From positions 1 to 35,732 of the forward strand of contig NZ_JNNO01000022.1 in the NCBI RefSeq assembly GCF_000735585.1: 35,732 nucleotides of DNA. The letters run 5' to 3'. Below are positions 1 through 9,936 of this stretch, piece by piece (the stretch's first letter is position 1; every line of letters starts with the position of its first letter). The DNA comes from Devosia sp. LC5. Its GTDB lineage: Bacteria; Pseudomonadota; Alphaproteobacteria; Rhizobiales; Devosiaceae. The notes under the pieces were generated by a model. It searched no databases, was not told the origin of the DNA, and worked only from the letters and a program-made list of their open reading frames with translations. Position numbers and translations under genes: made by a program.

Positions 1-78
1 CAGGCGGAGAAAGCGGCGATAATCCCCGTGGAACCTTCCGCTTCGCCATTGCGTATTAACCCAATCGCGACATTATGA
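1..78 (+). CDS. possible C-terminal end of an upstream gene (partial)
   Basis: Frame 1 is open from the window edge to a TGA at 76-78 and gives 25 residues ending in ATL. In related genomes the gene before ftsH is often tilS (tRNA-Ile lysidine synthase), so this could be its tail, but nothing in these residues is diagnostic. A second frame is also open, to a stop at 57-59, so the choice of frame is uncertain. Confidence 0.25.
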   Translation, partial: QAEKAAIIPVEPSASPLRINPIATL

Positions 79-113
79 CTGGACGGAGCGCCCAAAGGGC
101 CGCAGGTCTTGCC

Positions 114-142
114 CTTGTAACGCCCCAATGCCGGACATACAT
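114..142 (+). promoter_or_regulatory. candidate heat-shock (sigma-32-like) promoter of ftsH
   Basis: CTTG at 114-117 is followed after 18 bases by CATACAT at 136-142. This partly fits the alphaproteobacterial RpoH pattern (CTTG, 16-18 bases, then CYTATNT). It lies about 50 bases before the ftsH start, and ftsH is a classic heat-shock gene. The -10 match is imperfect, so this remains a candidate. Confidence 0.3.
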
Positions 143-195
143 TCGGCCTTACTGCTGGCTGCTGCATTTGGGCCGGCTTCTCCGGGACAGGATTG

Positions 196-2127
<1,932 letters not shown>

Positions 2128-2144
2128 GTCAGGCAGAAAATTGG

Positions 2145-2168
2145 AAAGGTCGCCGCGGGGCGGCCTTT
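2145..2168 (+). terminator. intrinsic terminator-like hairpin after ftsH
   Basis: AAAGGTCGCC and GGCGGCCTTT form a 10-bp stem with one G-T wobble around a GCGG loop. It starts 18 bases after the ftsH stop and ends in TTTCTGCATTT. The U-run is short, but position and stem fit a terminator separating ftsH from glmM. Confidence 0.65.
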
Positions 2169-2259
2169 CTGCATTTAATCTTCACCGTTATTCCGTCGCA
2201 AAGCGCTCTTAACGGTTGAACGATAGAATTACCGCTCGATACGAGCGCGAGGGCAGATC

Positions 2260-3603
2260 ATGGTCAGAAAGTATTTCGGCACGGACGGTATTCGCGGCCT
2301 CGCCAATGGCGCCAAACTGACTCCCGAACTGGCGATGAAGGTCGGCATGGCCGCCGGCACCATGTTCGTGCGCGGCGAGCATCGCAATCGCGTGGTGATC
2401 GGCAAGGATACCAGGCGCTCCGGCTATATGCTCGAAAGTGCGCTGGGCGCCGGCTTTACCGCCGTGGGCATGGATGTCTATTTCCTGGGGCCGATGCCCA
2501 CACCCGCCGTCGCCATGCTGACCCGTTCGCTGCGCGCGGATTTGGGCGTCATGATCTCGGCCTCGCACAATCCTTATGACGATAACGGCATCAAGCTGTT
2601 CCGCCCTGATGGCTACAAGCTCAGTGACGAGCTGGAGCTGGAAATCGAGCGGCTGATCGATTCCAGCACCACGAGCCTTCTGGCGCATGGCATGAATATC
2701 GGCCGCGCCTATCGCGATGAGGAAGCCCGCACCCGTTACGTCGAATATGCCAAGCGCACCCTGCCGCGCAATATCGATCTGACCGGGCTGCGCGTCGTAC
2801 TCGATTGCGCCAATGGCGCGGCCTACAAAGTCGCTCCCATGGCGCTGTGGGAACTGGGCGCAGAGGTCATCACCATCGGGGTTACGCCCGATGGCTACAA
2901 TATCAATCACAAGGTTGGCTCCACCGCGCCTGAAGCGGTGGCGGCCAAGGTGCGCGAAATGCGTGCCGATATCGGCATTGCGCTGGATGGCGATGCCGAC
3001 CGGGTCATCATCATCGATGAAAAGGGCAATGTGGTCGATGGCGACCAGTTCATGGCGGTGATCGCCCAAAGCTGGATGGAGCGCGAAATGCTGGTGGGCG
3101 GCGGGATCGTCGCGACCATCATGTCCAATCTGGGTCTCGAGCGCTATCTGCTCTCGCTGGGCCTGACGCTGGAGCGCACCCAAGTGGGCGATCGCTACGT
3201 ACTCGAGGCCATGCGCGCCAAGGGCTTCAATGTGGGCGGCGAGCAATCGGGCCACATCATCCTGTCCGATTTCACCACGACGGGGGACGGCCTCGTCGCC
3301 GCGTTGCAATTGCTGGCCGTGCTCAAGCAGCAGGAGCGCTCTATCTCGGAAATCTGCGCGCGCTTCGAAAAAGTCCCGCAGCTGCTGCGCAGCGTCAAGT
3401 TCAAGTCGGGCAAGCCGCTGGAGCACAAGCAGGTCATCCAGGCCATCGCCGATGGCCAGGCCATGCTGGGCAAAGGGGGGCGCCTGGTCGTCCGCGCCTC
3501 GGGCACCGAGCCGGTGATCCGCGTCATGGGCGAGGCCGACGACGCCGCTCTGGTATCGACCGTTGTCGGGCAGGTAGAAGCCGCCATCCTGCAGGTCGCC
3601 TGA
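2260..3603 (+). CDS. glmM: phosphoglucosamine mutase GlmM
   Basis: GlmM interconverts glucosamine-6-phosphate and glucosamine-1-phosphate in the cytoplasm, on the route to UDP-GlcNAc for peptidoglycan and lipopolysaccharide. The 447-residue protein has the usual family length. It starts [13 protein letters not shown], carries the phosphoserine loop [12 protein letters not shown] with the catalytic Ser at residue 102, and has the Mg-binding loop DGDADR. It ends with the phosphate-binding motif [12 protein letters not shown]. The ATG at 2260 follows a GCGAGGGC Shine-Dalgarno-like stretch. ftsH followed by glmM is a common alphaproteobacterial gene order. The terminator-like hairpin between them suggests separate transcription. 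Confidence 0.97.
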   Translation: MVRKYFGTDGIRGLANGAKLTPELAMKVGMAAGTMFVRGEHRNRVVIGKDTRRSGYMLESALGAGFTAVGMDVYFLGPMPTPAVAMLTRSLRADLGVMISASHNPYDDNGIKLFRPDGYKLSDELELEIERLIDSSTTSLLAHGMNIGRAYRDEEARTRYVEYAKRTLPRNIDLTGLRVVLDCANGAAYKVAPMALWELGAEVITIGVTPDGYNINHKVGSTAPEAVAAKVREMRADIGIALDGDADRVIIIDEKGNVVDGDQFMAVIAQSWMEREMLVGGGIVATIMSNLGLERYLLSLGLTLERTQVGDRYVLEAMRAKGFNVGGEQSGHIILSDFTTTGDGLVAALQLLAVLKQQERSISEICARFEKVPQLLRSVKFKSGKPLEHKQVIQAIADGQAMLGKGGRLVVRASGTEPVIRVMGEADDAALVSTVVGQVEAAILQVA

Positions 3604-3671
3604 CTTTGGAGCGGCCATTCGACAATTGTCGTCGCCTCGGCCTCTACTGCTGTTACGGTTAAAACTTTAGG

Positions 3672-3686
3672 TTAATCGGGTTTTAA
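3672..3686 (+). promoter_or_regulatory. candidate CtrA-binding site upstream of the outer-membrane protein gene
   Basis: TTAA (3672-3675), seven bases, then TTAA (3683-3686) is an exact match to the full CtrA box TTAA-N7-TTAA. It sits 62 bases before the start of the porin-like gene, in an AT-rich stretch that stands out against GC-rich surroundings. CtrA is the alphaproteobacterial cell-cycle master regulator, and in Brucella it has been linked to outer-membrane protein (Omp25) expression. Confidence 0.5.
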
Positions 3687-3747
3687 GAAAGTTGTCCGAT
3701 ATTTGCCAACAATCGACTGATGTCGTGGCAACCTAAGGACGAATTTC

Positions 3748-4479
3748 ATGAACAAGCTCATCGCTGCGGTCATGGTGGCTGGAGCCGCTGTTGTGGCTGC
3801 CCCGGCACTGGCCGCGGATATGCCTTACTATCCGCCGGTCATCGACGTTCCGGACGTGGATTACGGTGTCCAGGGCGCTTTCTACCTGCGCGGCAGCGCG
3901 GCAGGAAATGGGCTATGGGCCAAGGAAGTCAGTCATCCCAGTGGCATCCCGGACACGGTATTCGCCACCGACGATTGGGGCTTCGGCTACTCGGTCGGCG
4001 CGGGCGTCGGCTATGAAACCGGCACCGGCCTGCGCTTTGACGTGACCGCCGATTATCTCGCCAACGATGAGCTGTCGACCACCGTTTCCGGCTCGGCCAA
4101 CATCGCCAATGGCCAGCACAAGCTGGAACTGCGCTCCACCATCCTGTTGGCTAACGCCTATTATGATTTCGGTCTGGGCGATGGCGGCTATGGCGCTGCC
4201 GGCGGCGCTTTCGGCTATGTCGGCGCGGGCGCCGGTGTGGCGTTCAACGATGTGATCAGCCACGGCCCGGGCCTGCCCGACACGCGTGGCCACAATACCA
4301 GCTTTGCCGCTGCCGGCATGGTCGGCGTCGGCTACGACTTCGGTCAGGTCGTTGCCGATATCGGCTACCGTGCGCTCTATATCAACTCCGTCGAGAATGA
4401 TGAGCCGTTGCTGCCCTATAGCGTTGCCAATGTCTGGGCCCATGAAGTGCGCGGCACGCTACGCTACCGCTTCAACTAA
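3748..4479 (+). CDS. outer-membrane beta-barrel protein, Omp25/31-like
   Basis: The 243-residue protein begins with a clear signal peptide (residues 1-22, cleaved after ALA). The mature part alternates hydrophobic and polar residues with many Gly, Tyr and aromatic positions, and ends GTLRYRFN with a C-terminal Phe-Asn, as in small outer-membrane barrels. Size and pattern fit an 8-strand barrel of the Omp25/Omp31/OmpA-like group of Hyphomicrobiales, an abundant envelope structural protein. It is monocistronic, with its own upstream regulatory region and a strong terminator after it. A gapped GGACGAATTTC precedes the ATG. A closer subfamily cannot be assigned by eye. Confidence 0.82.
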   Translation: MNKLIAAVMVAGAAVVAAPALAADMPYYPPVIDVPDVDYGVQGAFYLRGSAAGNGLWAKEVSHPSGIPDTVFATDDWGFGYSVGAGVGYETGTGLRFDVTADYLANDELSTTVSGSANIANGQHKLELRSTILLANAYYDFGLGDGGYGAAGGAFGYVGAGAGVAFNDVISHGPGLPDTRGHNTSFAAAGMVGVGYDFGQVVADIGYRALYINSVENDEPLLPYSVANVWAHEVRGTLRYRFN

Positions 4480-4504
4480 GTGGTCCTTCGCATCGGCATA
4501 AGTT

Positions 4505-4533
4505 AAATCGGCGCCTTTGGGTGCCGATTTTTT
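4505..4533 (+). terminator. Rho-independent terminator after the outer-membrane protein gene
   Basis: AAATCGGCGCC and GGTGCCGATTT form an 11-bp stem with one wobble around a TTT loop, followed by a run of T. It begins 25 bases after the stop codon. This is a textbook intrinsic terminator on the plus strand. Confidence 0.88.
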
Positions 4534-4582
4534 GTCCTCTGCGCCAGAATCGCCCCTACCATGCGGCCAGCAGGAGGACGGC

Positions 4583-5560
4583 ATGAAGGTTTTGGTGATC
4601 GGGGCGGCGGGGATGGTGGGCCGCAAGCTGACGGCGGCGCTGCCGGCGGCGGGGCAGGTGGGTGGTCAGGCGATCGAAAGCCTCATGCTGGCCGATATCG
4701 TCGTGCCGGAAAAGCCGGCTGCGTCTCTGCCGATCAGCACCATGGCCACCGATCTGTCCGAGCTGGGTAGCGCTGCTATCCTGCTCCAGGATCGGCCTGA
4801 TCTGATCTTTCACCTGGCGGCCATCGTGTCGGGCGAGGCGGAGGCTGATTTTGAGAAAGGCTACCGCATCAATCTCGATGGCACGCGGTATCTGTTCGAA
4901 GCCATCCGGCTCAGTGGCCAGCCCTATCGCCCGCGCGTGGTGTTTACCTCCTCTATCGCGATTTTCGGCGAGCCGCTTCCGGCAGTGATCGGGGACGATC
5001 AGGACCATACACCGCTCACCAGCTACGGCACGCAGAAGGCGATTTGCGAACTGCTGCTGGCCGATTATTCCCGTCGTGGCTTTCTCGACGGGGTAGGCAT
5101 TCGCCTGCCCACCATCGCCGTCCGGCCCGGCAAGCCCAACAAGGCGGCCTCCGGTTTTTTCTCGGGGATTATCCGGGAGCCACTGGCGGGCATGGAAGCG
5201 ATCCTGCCGGTCGATGACAGTGTGCGCCATTGGTTTGCCAGCCCGCGGGCGGCGGTCGGTTTCCTGCTGCATGCGGCGCAGGTGGATACGGCGCCCCTGG
5301 GGCAGCGGCGCAATCTGACCATGCCGGGCCTGTCGGTGACCGTGGCCGACCAGATCGCGGCGCTGCAGCGCGTCGCCGGTTCGGCGGCAGCCCAATTGAT
5401 CCGCCGCCAGCCTGACGAGGTCATTGCCAAAATCGTCGCCGGCTGGCCGCAGGCCTTTGATGCCCAACGTGCATTGGCGCTGGGCTTTCGCGCCGAGACC
5501 AGCTTTGACGAGATCATCCGCATTCACATCGAAGACGAGTTGCCGCCGGCTCAGCCCTGA
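4583..5560 (+). CDS. denD: NAD-dependent epimerase/dehydratase-family dehydrogenase, DenD (D-erythronate dehydrogenase)-like
   Basis: This is an extended short-chain dehydrogenase of 325 residues. The Rossmann motif GAAGMVG is at 7-13, the segment HLAAIVSGEAEADF at 77-90 is typical of the DenD group, Ser123/124 lie in FTSSIAIF, and the catalytic pair YGTQK has Tyr148 and Lys152. DenD enzymes oxidise D-erythronate at C3, but relatives act on other sugar acids, so the substrate is inferred. I chose the ATG at 4583 because AGGAGG lies just upstream; a frame starting at 4517 would run through the terminator hairpin. It precedes a LacI regulator and a GH127 hydrolase on the same strand, so it probably belongs to the same sugar-use module, although the twin operator sits downstream of it. 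Confidence 0.78.
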   Translation: MKVLVIGAAGMVGRKLTAALPAAGQVGGQAIESLMLADIVVPEKPAASLPISTMATDLSELGSAAILLQDRPDLIFHLAAIVSGEAEADFEKGYRINLDGTRYLFEAIRLSGQPYRPRVVFTSSIAIFGEPLPAVIGDDQDHTPLTSYGTQKAICELLLADYSRRGFLDGVGIRLPTIAVRPGKPNKAASGFFSGIIREPLAGMEAILPVDDSVRHWFASPRAAVGFLLHAAQVDTAPLGQRRNLTMPGLSVTVADQIAALQRVAGSAAAQLIRRQPDEVIAKIVAGWPQAFDAQRALALGFRAETSFDEIIRIHIEDELPPAQP

Positions 5561-5598
5561 ATTGGCTGTATTTGCTGATTGACGGCTGACAATTGGAG

Positions 5599-5637
5599 TG
5601 AGAAAACGTTTGCTCAATGTGAGCAAACGTTTTCTCA
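5599..5637 (+). promoter_or_regulatory. twin LacI-type operator (perfect inverted repeat of two near-palindromes)
   Basis: Two 18-base arms, TGAGAAAACGTTTGCTCA (5599-5616) and its exact reverse complement (5620-5637), flank ATG. Each arm is itself a near-perfect palindrome (16 of 18 positions) centred on CG within AAACGTTT, the hallmark of LacI/GalR-family operators. Arm centres are 21 bp apart, two helical turns, so two dimers would sit on the same face. It lies 12 bases before the LacI-family gene start, which suggests autoregulation and control of the downstream GH127 gene. Confidence 0.8.
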
Positions 5638-5649
5638 AGCGGGTATAAC

Positions 5650-6651
5650 GTGGCGGAGCCGGCCAAAACTATCGAGCGCACGCGAATTTATGACGTAGCC
5701 GCCGCCGCGGGCGTCAGCGTTGCGACAGCTTCCCGGGCGCTGAACGATACCGGCCGCATGACTGAGGAAACCCGCGAGCGGGTCAAGCAGGTCGCGGCCC
5801 AGCTCGGCTTCCGGCCCAATGCCATGGCGCGGGGTCTGCTCGGAAAGCGCAGCTTCACCATTGGCCTATTGACCAACGACACCTATGGCCGCTTCACGCT
5901 GCCCCTGATGGCCGGGGTTTCCGAAGCCCTGGTCGACCGGGGCGTTTCGGTCTTTCTCTGCACCATCGAGGATGATGCGGCGCTGGCCAAGGTGCATGTC
6001 GATGCGCTTTTGGACAAGCAGGTCGACGGCATCATCGCCTCGGGCCGCCGCGTCGATCGGCGCCTGCCGGTGGATCTGAGCAATCTGTCGGTGCCGGTCG
6101 TCTACGCCTTTACCGAGGGCCCGGACGATAGCGTGACCTTCATATCCGACGACGAACAGGGTTCGCGAGAGGCGGTGCAATGGCTGGTCAACCGGGGCTG
6201 CCGCCGCATCGTCCACATTACCGGACCGGAGAGTTTCGCCTCGGTGCAGGTGCGGGGGCAGGCCTATCGGGCCGTGGTCGGCGAACAGGCCGAAATCCAT
6301 CATGGCCTATGGAGCGAAGCCTGGGGGCACGAGGCCGTGGCCCGGCTTTGGGACGGCGCAGGCACTCCGCCCGACGGCATCTTTTGCGGCAATGACCAGA
6401 TTGCCCGCGGCGTGGTTGATGCCCTGCGTGAGCGGGACGTCACCGTGCCCGATGATGTTTCCGTCGTTGGTTTCGACAATTGGGAAATCGTCGCGGCGGC
6501 AACCCGGCCGCCCCTTACCAGCGTCGACATGAACCTGCGGGAGCTTGGCCGGGAGGCCGGGCTGACCGTTCTGGCGCTGGCCGAGGGCAAGGAGGTCGCG
6601 CCCGGAATCCGGCGCCTGCCCTGCCAATTGGTGCTGCGCCAGTCAGGTTGA
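5650..6651 (+). CDS. LacI-family transcriptional regulator of the GH127 module
   Basis: This is a 333-residue regulator. Residues about 12-60 form the LacI helix-turn-helix (IYDVAAAAGVSVATASRAL) with hinge helix, and the rest is a periplasmic-binding-protein-like ligand domain ending PCQLVLRQS, as usual in the family. The GTG at 5650 is the only start keeping the full DNA-binding domain; the Shine-Dalgarno signal is weak. The twin operator immediately upstream argues for autorepression. The GH127 gene follows 67 bases later on the same strand, so the inducer is probably an arabinose-containing sugar or a product of it. This is inferred from neighbourhood. Confidence 0.92.
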   Translation: MAEPAKTIERTRIYDVAAAAGVSVATASRALNDTGRMTEETRERVKQVAAQLGFRPNAMARGLLGKRSFTIGLLTNDTYGRFTLPLMAGVSEALVDRGVSVFLCTIEDDAALAKVHVDALLDKQVDGIIASGRRVDRRLPVDLSNLSVPVVYAFTEGPDDSVTFISDDEQGSREAVQWLVNRGCRRIVHITGPESFASVQVRGQAYRAVVGEQAEIHHGLWSEAWGHEAVARLWDGAGTPPDGIFCGNDQIARGVVDALRERDVTVPDDVSVVGFDNWEIVAAATRPPLTSVDMNLRELGREAGLTVLALAEGKEVAPGIRRLPCQLVLRQSG

Positions 6652-6718
6652 GGCACCCCCCCCATGCAGGGGCCGTTGGCCGGCCCATCCATCGATCCAA
6701 CTCATCGGAAAGTGCAAA

Positions 6719-8635
6719 ATGTCTGCTATCCAAGATCGTCAATTCCGCCCGCTGCCCGTGCCCAGCGTCGACGTCTCCGGCTTCTGGGGCGATTGGCAGG
6801 ATGCAGTGTGCGACCACACGGCCGCCACCCTACTGGACCGGTGCGTCGAAGCTCGCATGCTCGAACAGATCGATATCGGCGTGCCCAGTCCGGGCGTGGT
6901 CATCCCGTTCATCGGCTGGCTCGGTTCGGCGCAGATGTTCTGGGATAGCGACCTGGGCAAATCCATCGAGACCATCGCCTATTCGCTCTATCGCAAGCCC
7001 AATCCGGAGCTTGAAGCGCGGGCCGACGCCATTATCGATCTCTATGAGAAGCTGCAGGAGCCGGATGGCTATCTCAATTCCTTCTTCCAGCGCATCAAAC
7101 CGGAATGGAAATGGACCAATCTGCGCGATTTCCATGAGCTCTATTGCGCCGGCCACATGATCGAGGGCGCCGTCGCCTATTACCAGGCGACCGGCAAGCG
7201 CAAATTCCTCGATATCATGTGCCGCATGGCCGACCATCTGGTGGCCCGCTTCGGCAAGGGGCCGGGCCAGGTCCCCGGCTATTGCGGTCACGAGGAAATC
7301 GAGCTGGCGCTGGTGCGGCTGGCTCGTGTCACCGGCGAGCAGAAATATATGGACCTGGCCAAATTCTTCATCGACGAGCGCGGCCAGTCGCCTAATTTCT
7401 TCATCGAGGAAGCCATTCGCGAGGGCCGCAACACCAAAAGCGCCCAACATGACACGCTGGGCTATAACCAGTCCCATCTGCCGGTGCGCGAGCAGAAAAA
7501 GGTGGTCGGCCACGCCGTGCGTGCCATGTATCTCTATTCGGGCATGGCCGATATCGCGACCGAATATAACGACGACAGCCTCACCGACGCGCTCGAAATC
7601 CTGTGGGACGATCTGACCGGCAAGCAGATGTATGTCACTGGCGGCATCGGCCCGGCGGCTTCCAATGAAGGCTTCACCGACTATTACGACCTGCCCAATG
7701 ACACCGCCTATGCCGAGACCTGTGCCTCGGTGGGCCTGGTGTTCTGGGCCAATCGCATGCTGGGGCGCGGCCCCGACCGGCGCTATGCCGATATCATGGA
7801 ACAGGCACTTTATAATGGCGCCATTGCCGGCCTGTCGCGCGACGGCAAGACGTTCTTTTATGAAAATCCGCTCGAAAGCACCGGCAAGCATCATCGCTGG
7901 ACCTGGCATACCTGCCCCTGCTGCCCGCCCAATATCGCGCGGCTCGTCGCCTCGATCGGCTCCTATATGTATGGCGTGGCCAAGGACGAAGTGGCGGTGC
8001 ATCTCTACGGCGAAAGCACAGCTCGCCTGGAACTGGGCAATGGCGCCAAGGTCACGCTGAGCCAGCAGACCCAATATCCCTGGGATGGCGCCATTGGCCT
8101 CACCATCGGTGTCGACCAGCCGGTGCAGTTTACCCTCTCGCTGCGCATTCCGGCCTGGGCCAAGGGCGCGACATTGGCCGTCAACGGGGAGAGCGTTGAT
8201 CCCGGCGCCAGCGCCGAAAAGGGCTATGCGCGAATCGAGCGGCTGTGGAATCCCGGTGATGTTGTTGCACTGAACCTACCGTTGGTGCCGCGTGCGCTGC
8301 GGGCCAATGGCAAGGTGCGGCAGGATGCCGGCCGCGTTGCGGTGATGCGCGGCCCGCTGGTCTATTGCCTGGAAGGCACCGACAACCCGGTGGGGCTCAA
8401 TTCGATCCTGCTGGGTGACGGCCTCGGCCGCTCGGAAACGGCGGTCATTCCCGATCTCAACCAGGCCATCGCCATCGATCTGCCAGTGCTGCGCGAAGTG
8501 ATTGCCAGCGACGAGCTCTATACCGAGCAAACGCCCGACACGGTGGCTGATACCGCCCGATTGGTGCCCTACCATCTGTGGGACAATCGGGCGCCGGGCG
8601 ACATGCTGGTCTGGTTGCGGGCGCAGCGCGGTTGA
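6719..8635 (+). CDS. glycoside hydrolase family 127, beta-L-arabinofuranosidase-like
   Basis: The 638-residue protein fits GH127 in length and layout: an alpha/alpha-barrel catalytic domain followed by beta-sandwich domains. The family uses a zinc-bound cysteine nucleophile. Here Glu317 (in SNEGF) matches the acid/base, and Glu333, Cys335, Cys401 and Cys402 (in CPCCPPN) match the zinc ligands, with Cys401 as the likely nucleophile. The 16-residue gap between Glu317 and Glu333 equals that of the characterised enzyme HypBA1 (E322/E338). There is no signal peptide, so it should act in the cytoplasm on imported arabinofuranosides. GGAAAG precedes the ATG. It follows the LacI gene and likely shares its operator. 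No dedicated transporter is adjacent. Some GH127 members have other specificities. Confidence 0.9.
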   Translation: MSAIQDRQFRPLPVPSVDVSGFWGDWQDAVCDHTAATLLDRCVEARMLEQIDIGVPSPGVVIPFIGWLGSAQMFWDSDLGKSIETIAYSLYRKPNPELEARADAIIDLYEKLQEPDGYLNSFFQRIKPEWKWTNLRDFHELYCAGHMIEGAVAYYQATGKRKFLDIMCRMADHLVARFGKGPGQVPGYCGHEEIELALVRLARVTGEQKYMDLAKFFIDERGQSPNFFIEEAIREGRNTKSAQHDTLGYNQSHLPVREQKKVVGHAVRAMYLYSGMADIATEYNDDSLTDALEILWDDLTGKQMYVTGGIGPAASNEGFTDYYDLPNDTAYAETCASVGLVFWANRMLGRGPDRRYADIMEQALYNGAIAGLSRDGKTFFYENPLESTGKHHRWTWHTCPCCPPNIARLVASIGSYMYGVAKDEVAVHLYGESTARLELGNGAKVTLSQQTQYPWDGAIGLTIGVDQPVQFTLSLRIPAWAKGATLAVNGESVDPGASAEKGYARIERLWNPGDVVALNLPLVPRALRANGKVRQDAGRVAVMRGPLVYCLEGTDNPVGLNSILLGDGLGRSETAVIPDLNQAIAIDLPVLREVIASDELYTEQTPDTVADTARLVPYHLWDNRAPGDMLVWLRAQRG

Positions 8636-8646
8636 ATCTGCATCGA

Positions 8647-8671
8647 GGCCGGCAGCGGAATGCTGCCGGCC
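8647..8671. terminator. perfect hairpin between convergent genes, likely bidirectional terminator
   Basis: GGCCGGCAGC and GCTGCCGGCC form a perfect 10-bp stem around GGAAT. It lies in the 47-base gap between the GH127 stop and the stop of the convergent MFS gene. There is no T-run on either side, so efficiency is uncertain. Confidence 0.6.
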
Positions 8672-8682
8672 GCAGGCGATGT

Positions 8683-9876
8683 CTAGCTGCGCGGCTGCAG
8701 CACGGCCAGCACCAGGGTCAGCGCCGACAGAATCGCAGCCAAGGTGAGGGGACCGGCAACCGACAGACCATCGACGATATAGCCGCCGACTACCGCACCC
8801 ATGGCGATGGCAAGCTGGAAGCAGACCACCATGAGGCTTCCCGAGGCCTCCAGCGCATCCAGTGCAGCGCGCGACAGATTGGTCTGCAACACGATTGGCG
8901 CGGTGCCGAAGGCAAAGCCCCAAAGTGCGACGAAACCGAAAGCCGCGCCGGTATGGCTGCCCCAGAGCACAAGGGCCAGGGCGGCAATGCCCAGTGTCGT
9001 GCCGGTGGTGGCCAGGGCTGCGCGGATATTGGTATCGGCCATGCGGCCCCCGGCAATATTGCCGATGACGCTGGCGACGCCGTAGCCGAGCAGCGCCCAG
9101 GCGACGGCGGTGGCCGGCAATTGGGTCACCTGTTCGAGGAAGGGGCGCACATAGACAAAGCCGGCGAAATGGCCGGTGACCAGCAGCAGCACGGCGAGCA
9201 TGCCCAGTTGGACACCCCGGCGGCCCATCAGGCGGAACACGTCTCCAAGACGTGTGCCTTCGCCGGCCGGCAGGCTGGGCAAGCTGACCAATTGCAGCAG
9301 CATGGCGATGGCGGCCGCGCCGGCCGTTGCAGCCATGGCCGTGCGCCAGCCGATCCAGTCACTGAGCAGGGCGCCGATGGACGGAGCGGCAATGGTGGCT
9401 AGCGATACCCCGACAAAGATGATGGACATGCCCCGGCCCAGCGAATTGACGCCGACCAGCCGGGCGACCACGGAAGCCGAAAGCGACCAGAAGCCACTCA
9501 GCGCAATGCCCAGCCCTGCCCGGCCCAGCAGCAGAAGCCAGAAATCGGTGGCCATGGCGGCCAGGATATTGGAGGCGATGGCCAGGGCACTGAGCCCGAC
9601 CAGCACCGTCTTGCGGTTGAGCTTGCCGATGGCGGAATTGGCAAAGAGTGCCGCAACGGCGCCGACGCTGGCTGTGGCGGTGACCACCTGTCCGGCCGTG
9701 CCTTCGCTGATGCCCAGGTCGGCAGCCATGGGGGTCAACAGGCCCGCGGGCAGGAATTCGGCCGATACCAGCGCAAAGGTGGCGGCGGCCATGGAAACGA
9801 CGGCCAGCCAGGTGCTGGTGCTCCAGCGGCTTGGCGCGGAGGCGTCGCCGTCCAGTGGAATAGTTGTGTCTGTCAT
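8683..9876 (-). CDS. MFS efflux transporter, NepI-like (DHA1 family)
   Basis: The 397-residue protein has about 12 hydrophobic segments. The first helix region carries SAEFLPAGLLTPMAADLGISEG, closely resembling E. coli NepI (purine ribonucleoside efflux), and GRAGLGIALSGFWSLSAS also matches that group. An efflux role for nucleosides or drugs is inferred from family. GGAGACTC precedes the ATG by a short gap. The AraC-family gene lies 60 bases upstream on the same strand, so the two may be co-transcribed or the AraC protein may act on the gap. Confidence 0.85.
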   Translation of the reverse strand: MTDTTIPLDGDASAPSRWSTSTWLAVVSMAAATFALVSAEFLPAGLLTPMAADLGISEGTAGQVVTATASVGAVAALFANSAIGKLNRKTVLVGLSALAIASNILAAMATDFWLLLLGRAGLGIALSGFWSLSASVVARLVGVNSLGRGMSIIFVGVSLATIAAPSIGALLSDWIGWRTAMAATAGAAAIAMLLQLVSLPSLPAGEGTRLGDVFRLMGRRGVQLGMLAVLLLVTGHFAGFVYVRPFLEQVTQLPATAVAWALLGYGVASVIGNIAGGRMADTNIRAALATTGTTLGIAALALVLWGSHTGAAFGFVALWGFAFGTAPIVLQTNLSRAALDALEASGSLMVVCFQLAIAMGAVVGGYIVDGLSVAGPLTLAAILSALTLVLAVLQPRS

Positions 9877-9936
9877 AGAAGAGTCTCCAGAATTTGGAGG
9901 AACTTCATAGACGAGGCGATCCGGACGATATGTGTC

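Noticed and set aside
3620..3631. CGACAATTGTCG palindrome after glmM
   Set aside because: A 12-base perfect palindrome without loop or T-run; could be a regulator site but nothing links it to a known family.
5599..5637. Twin repeat as an intrinsic terminator of the DenD-like gene
   Set aside because: No T-run follows and each arm is itself CG-centred near-palindromic, which a terminator would not need; the operator reading explains more.
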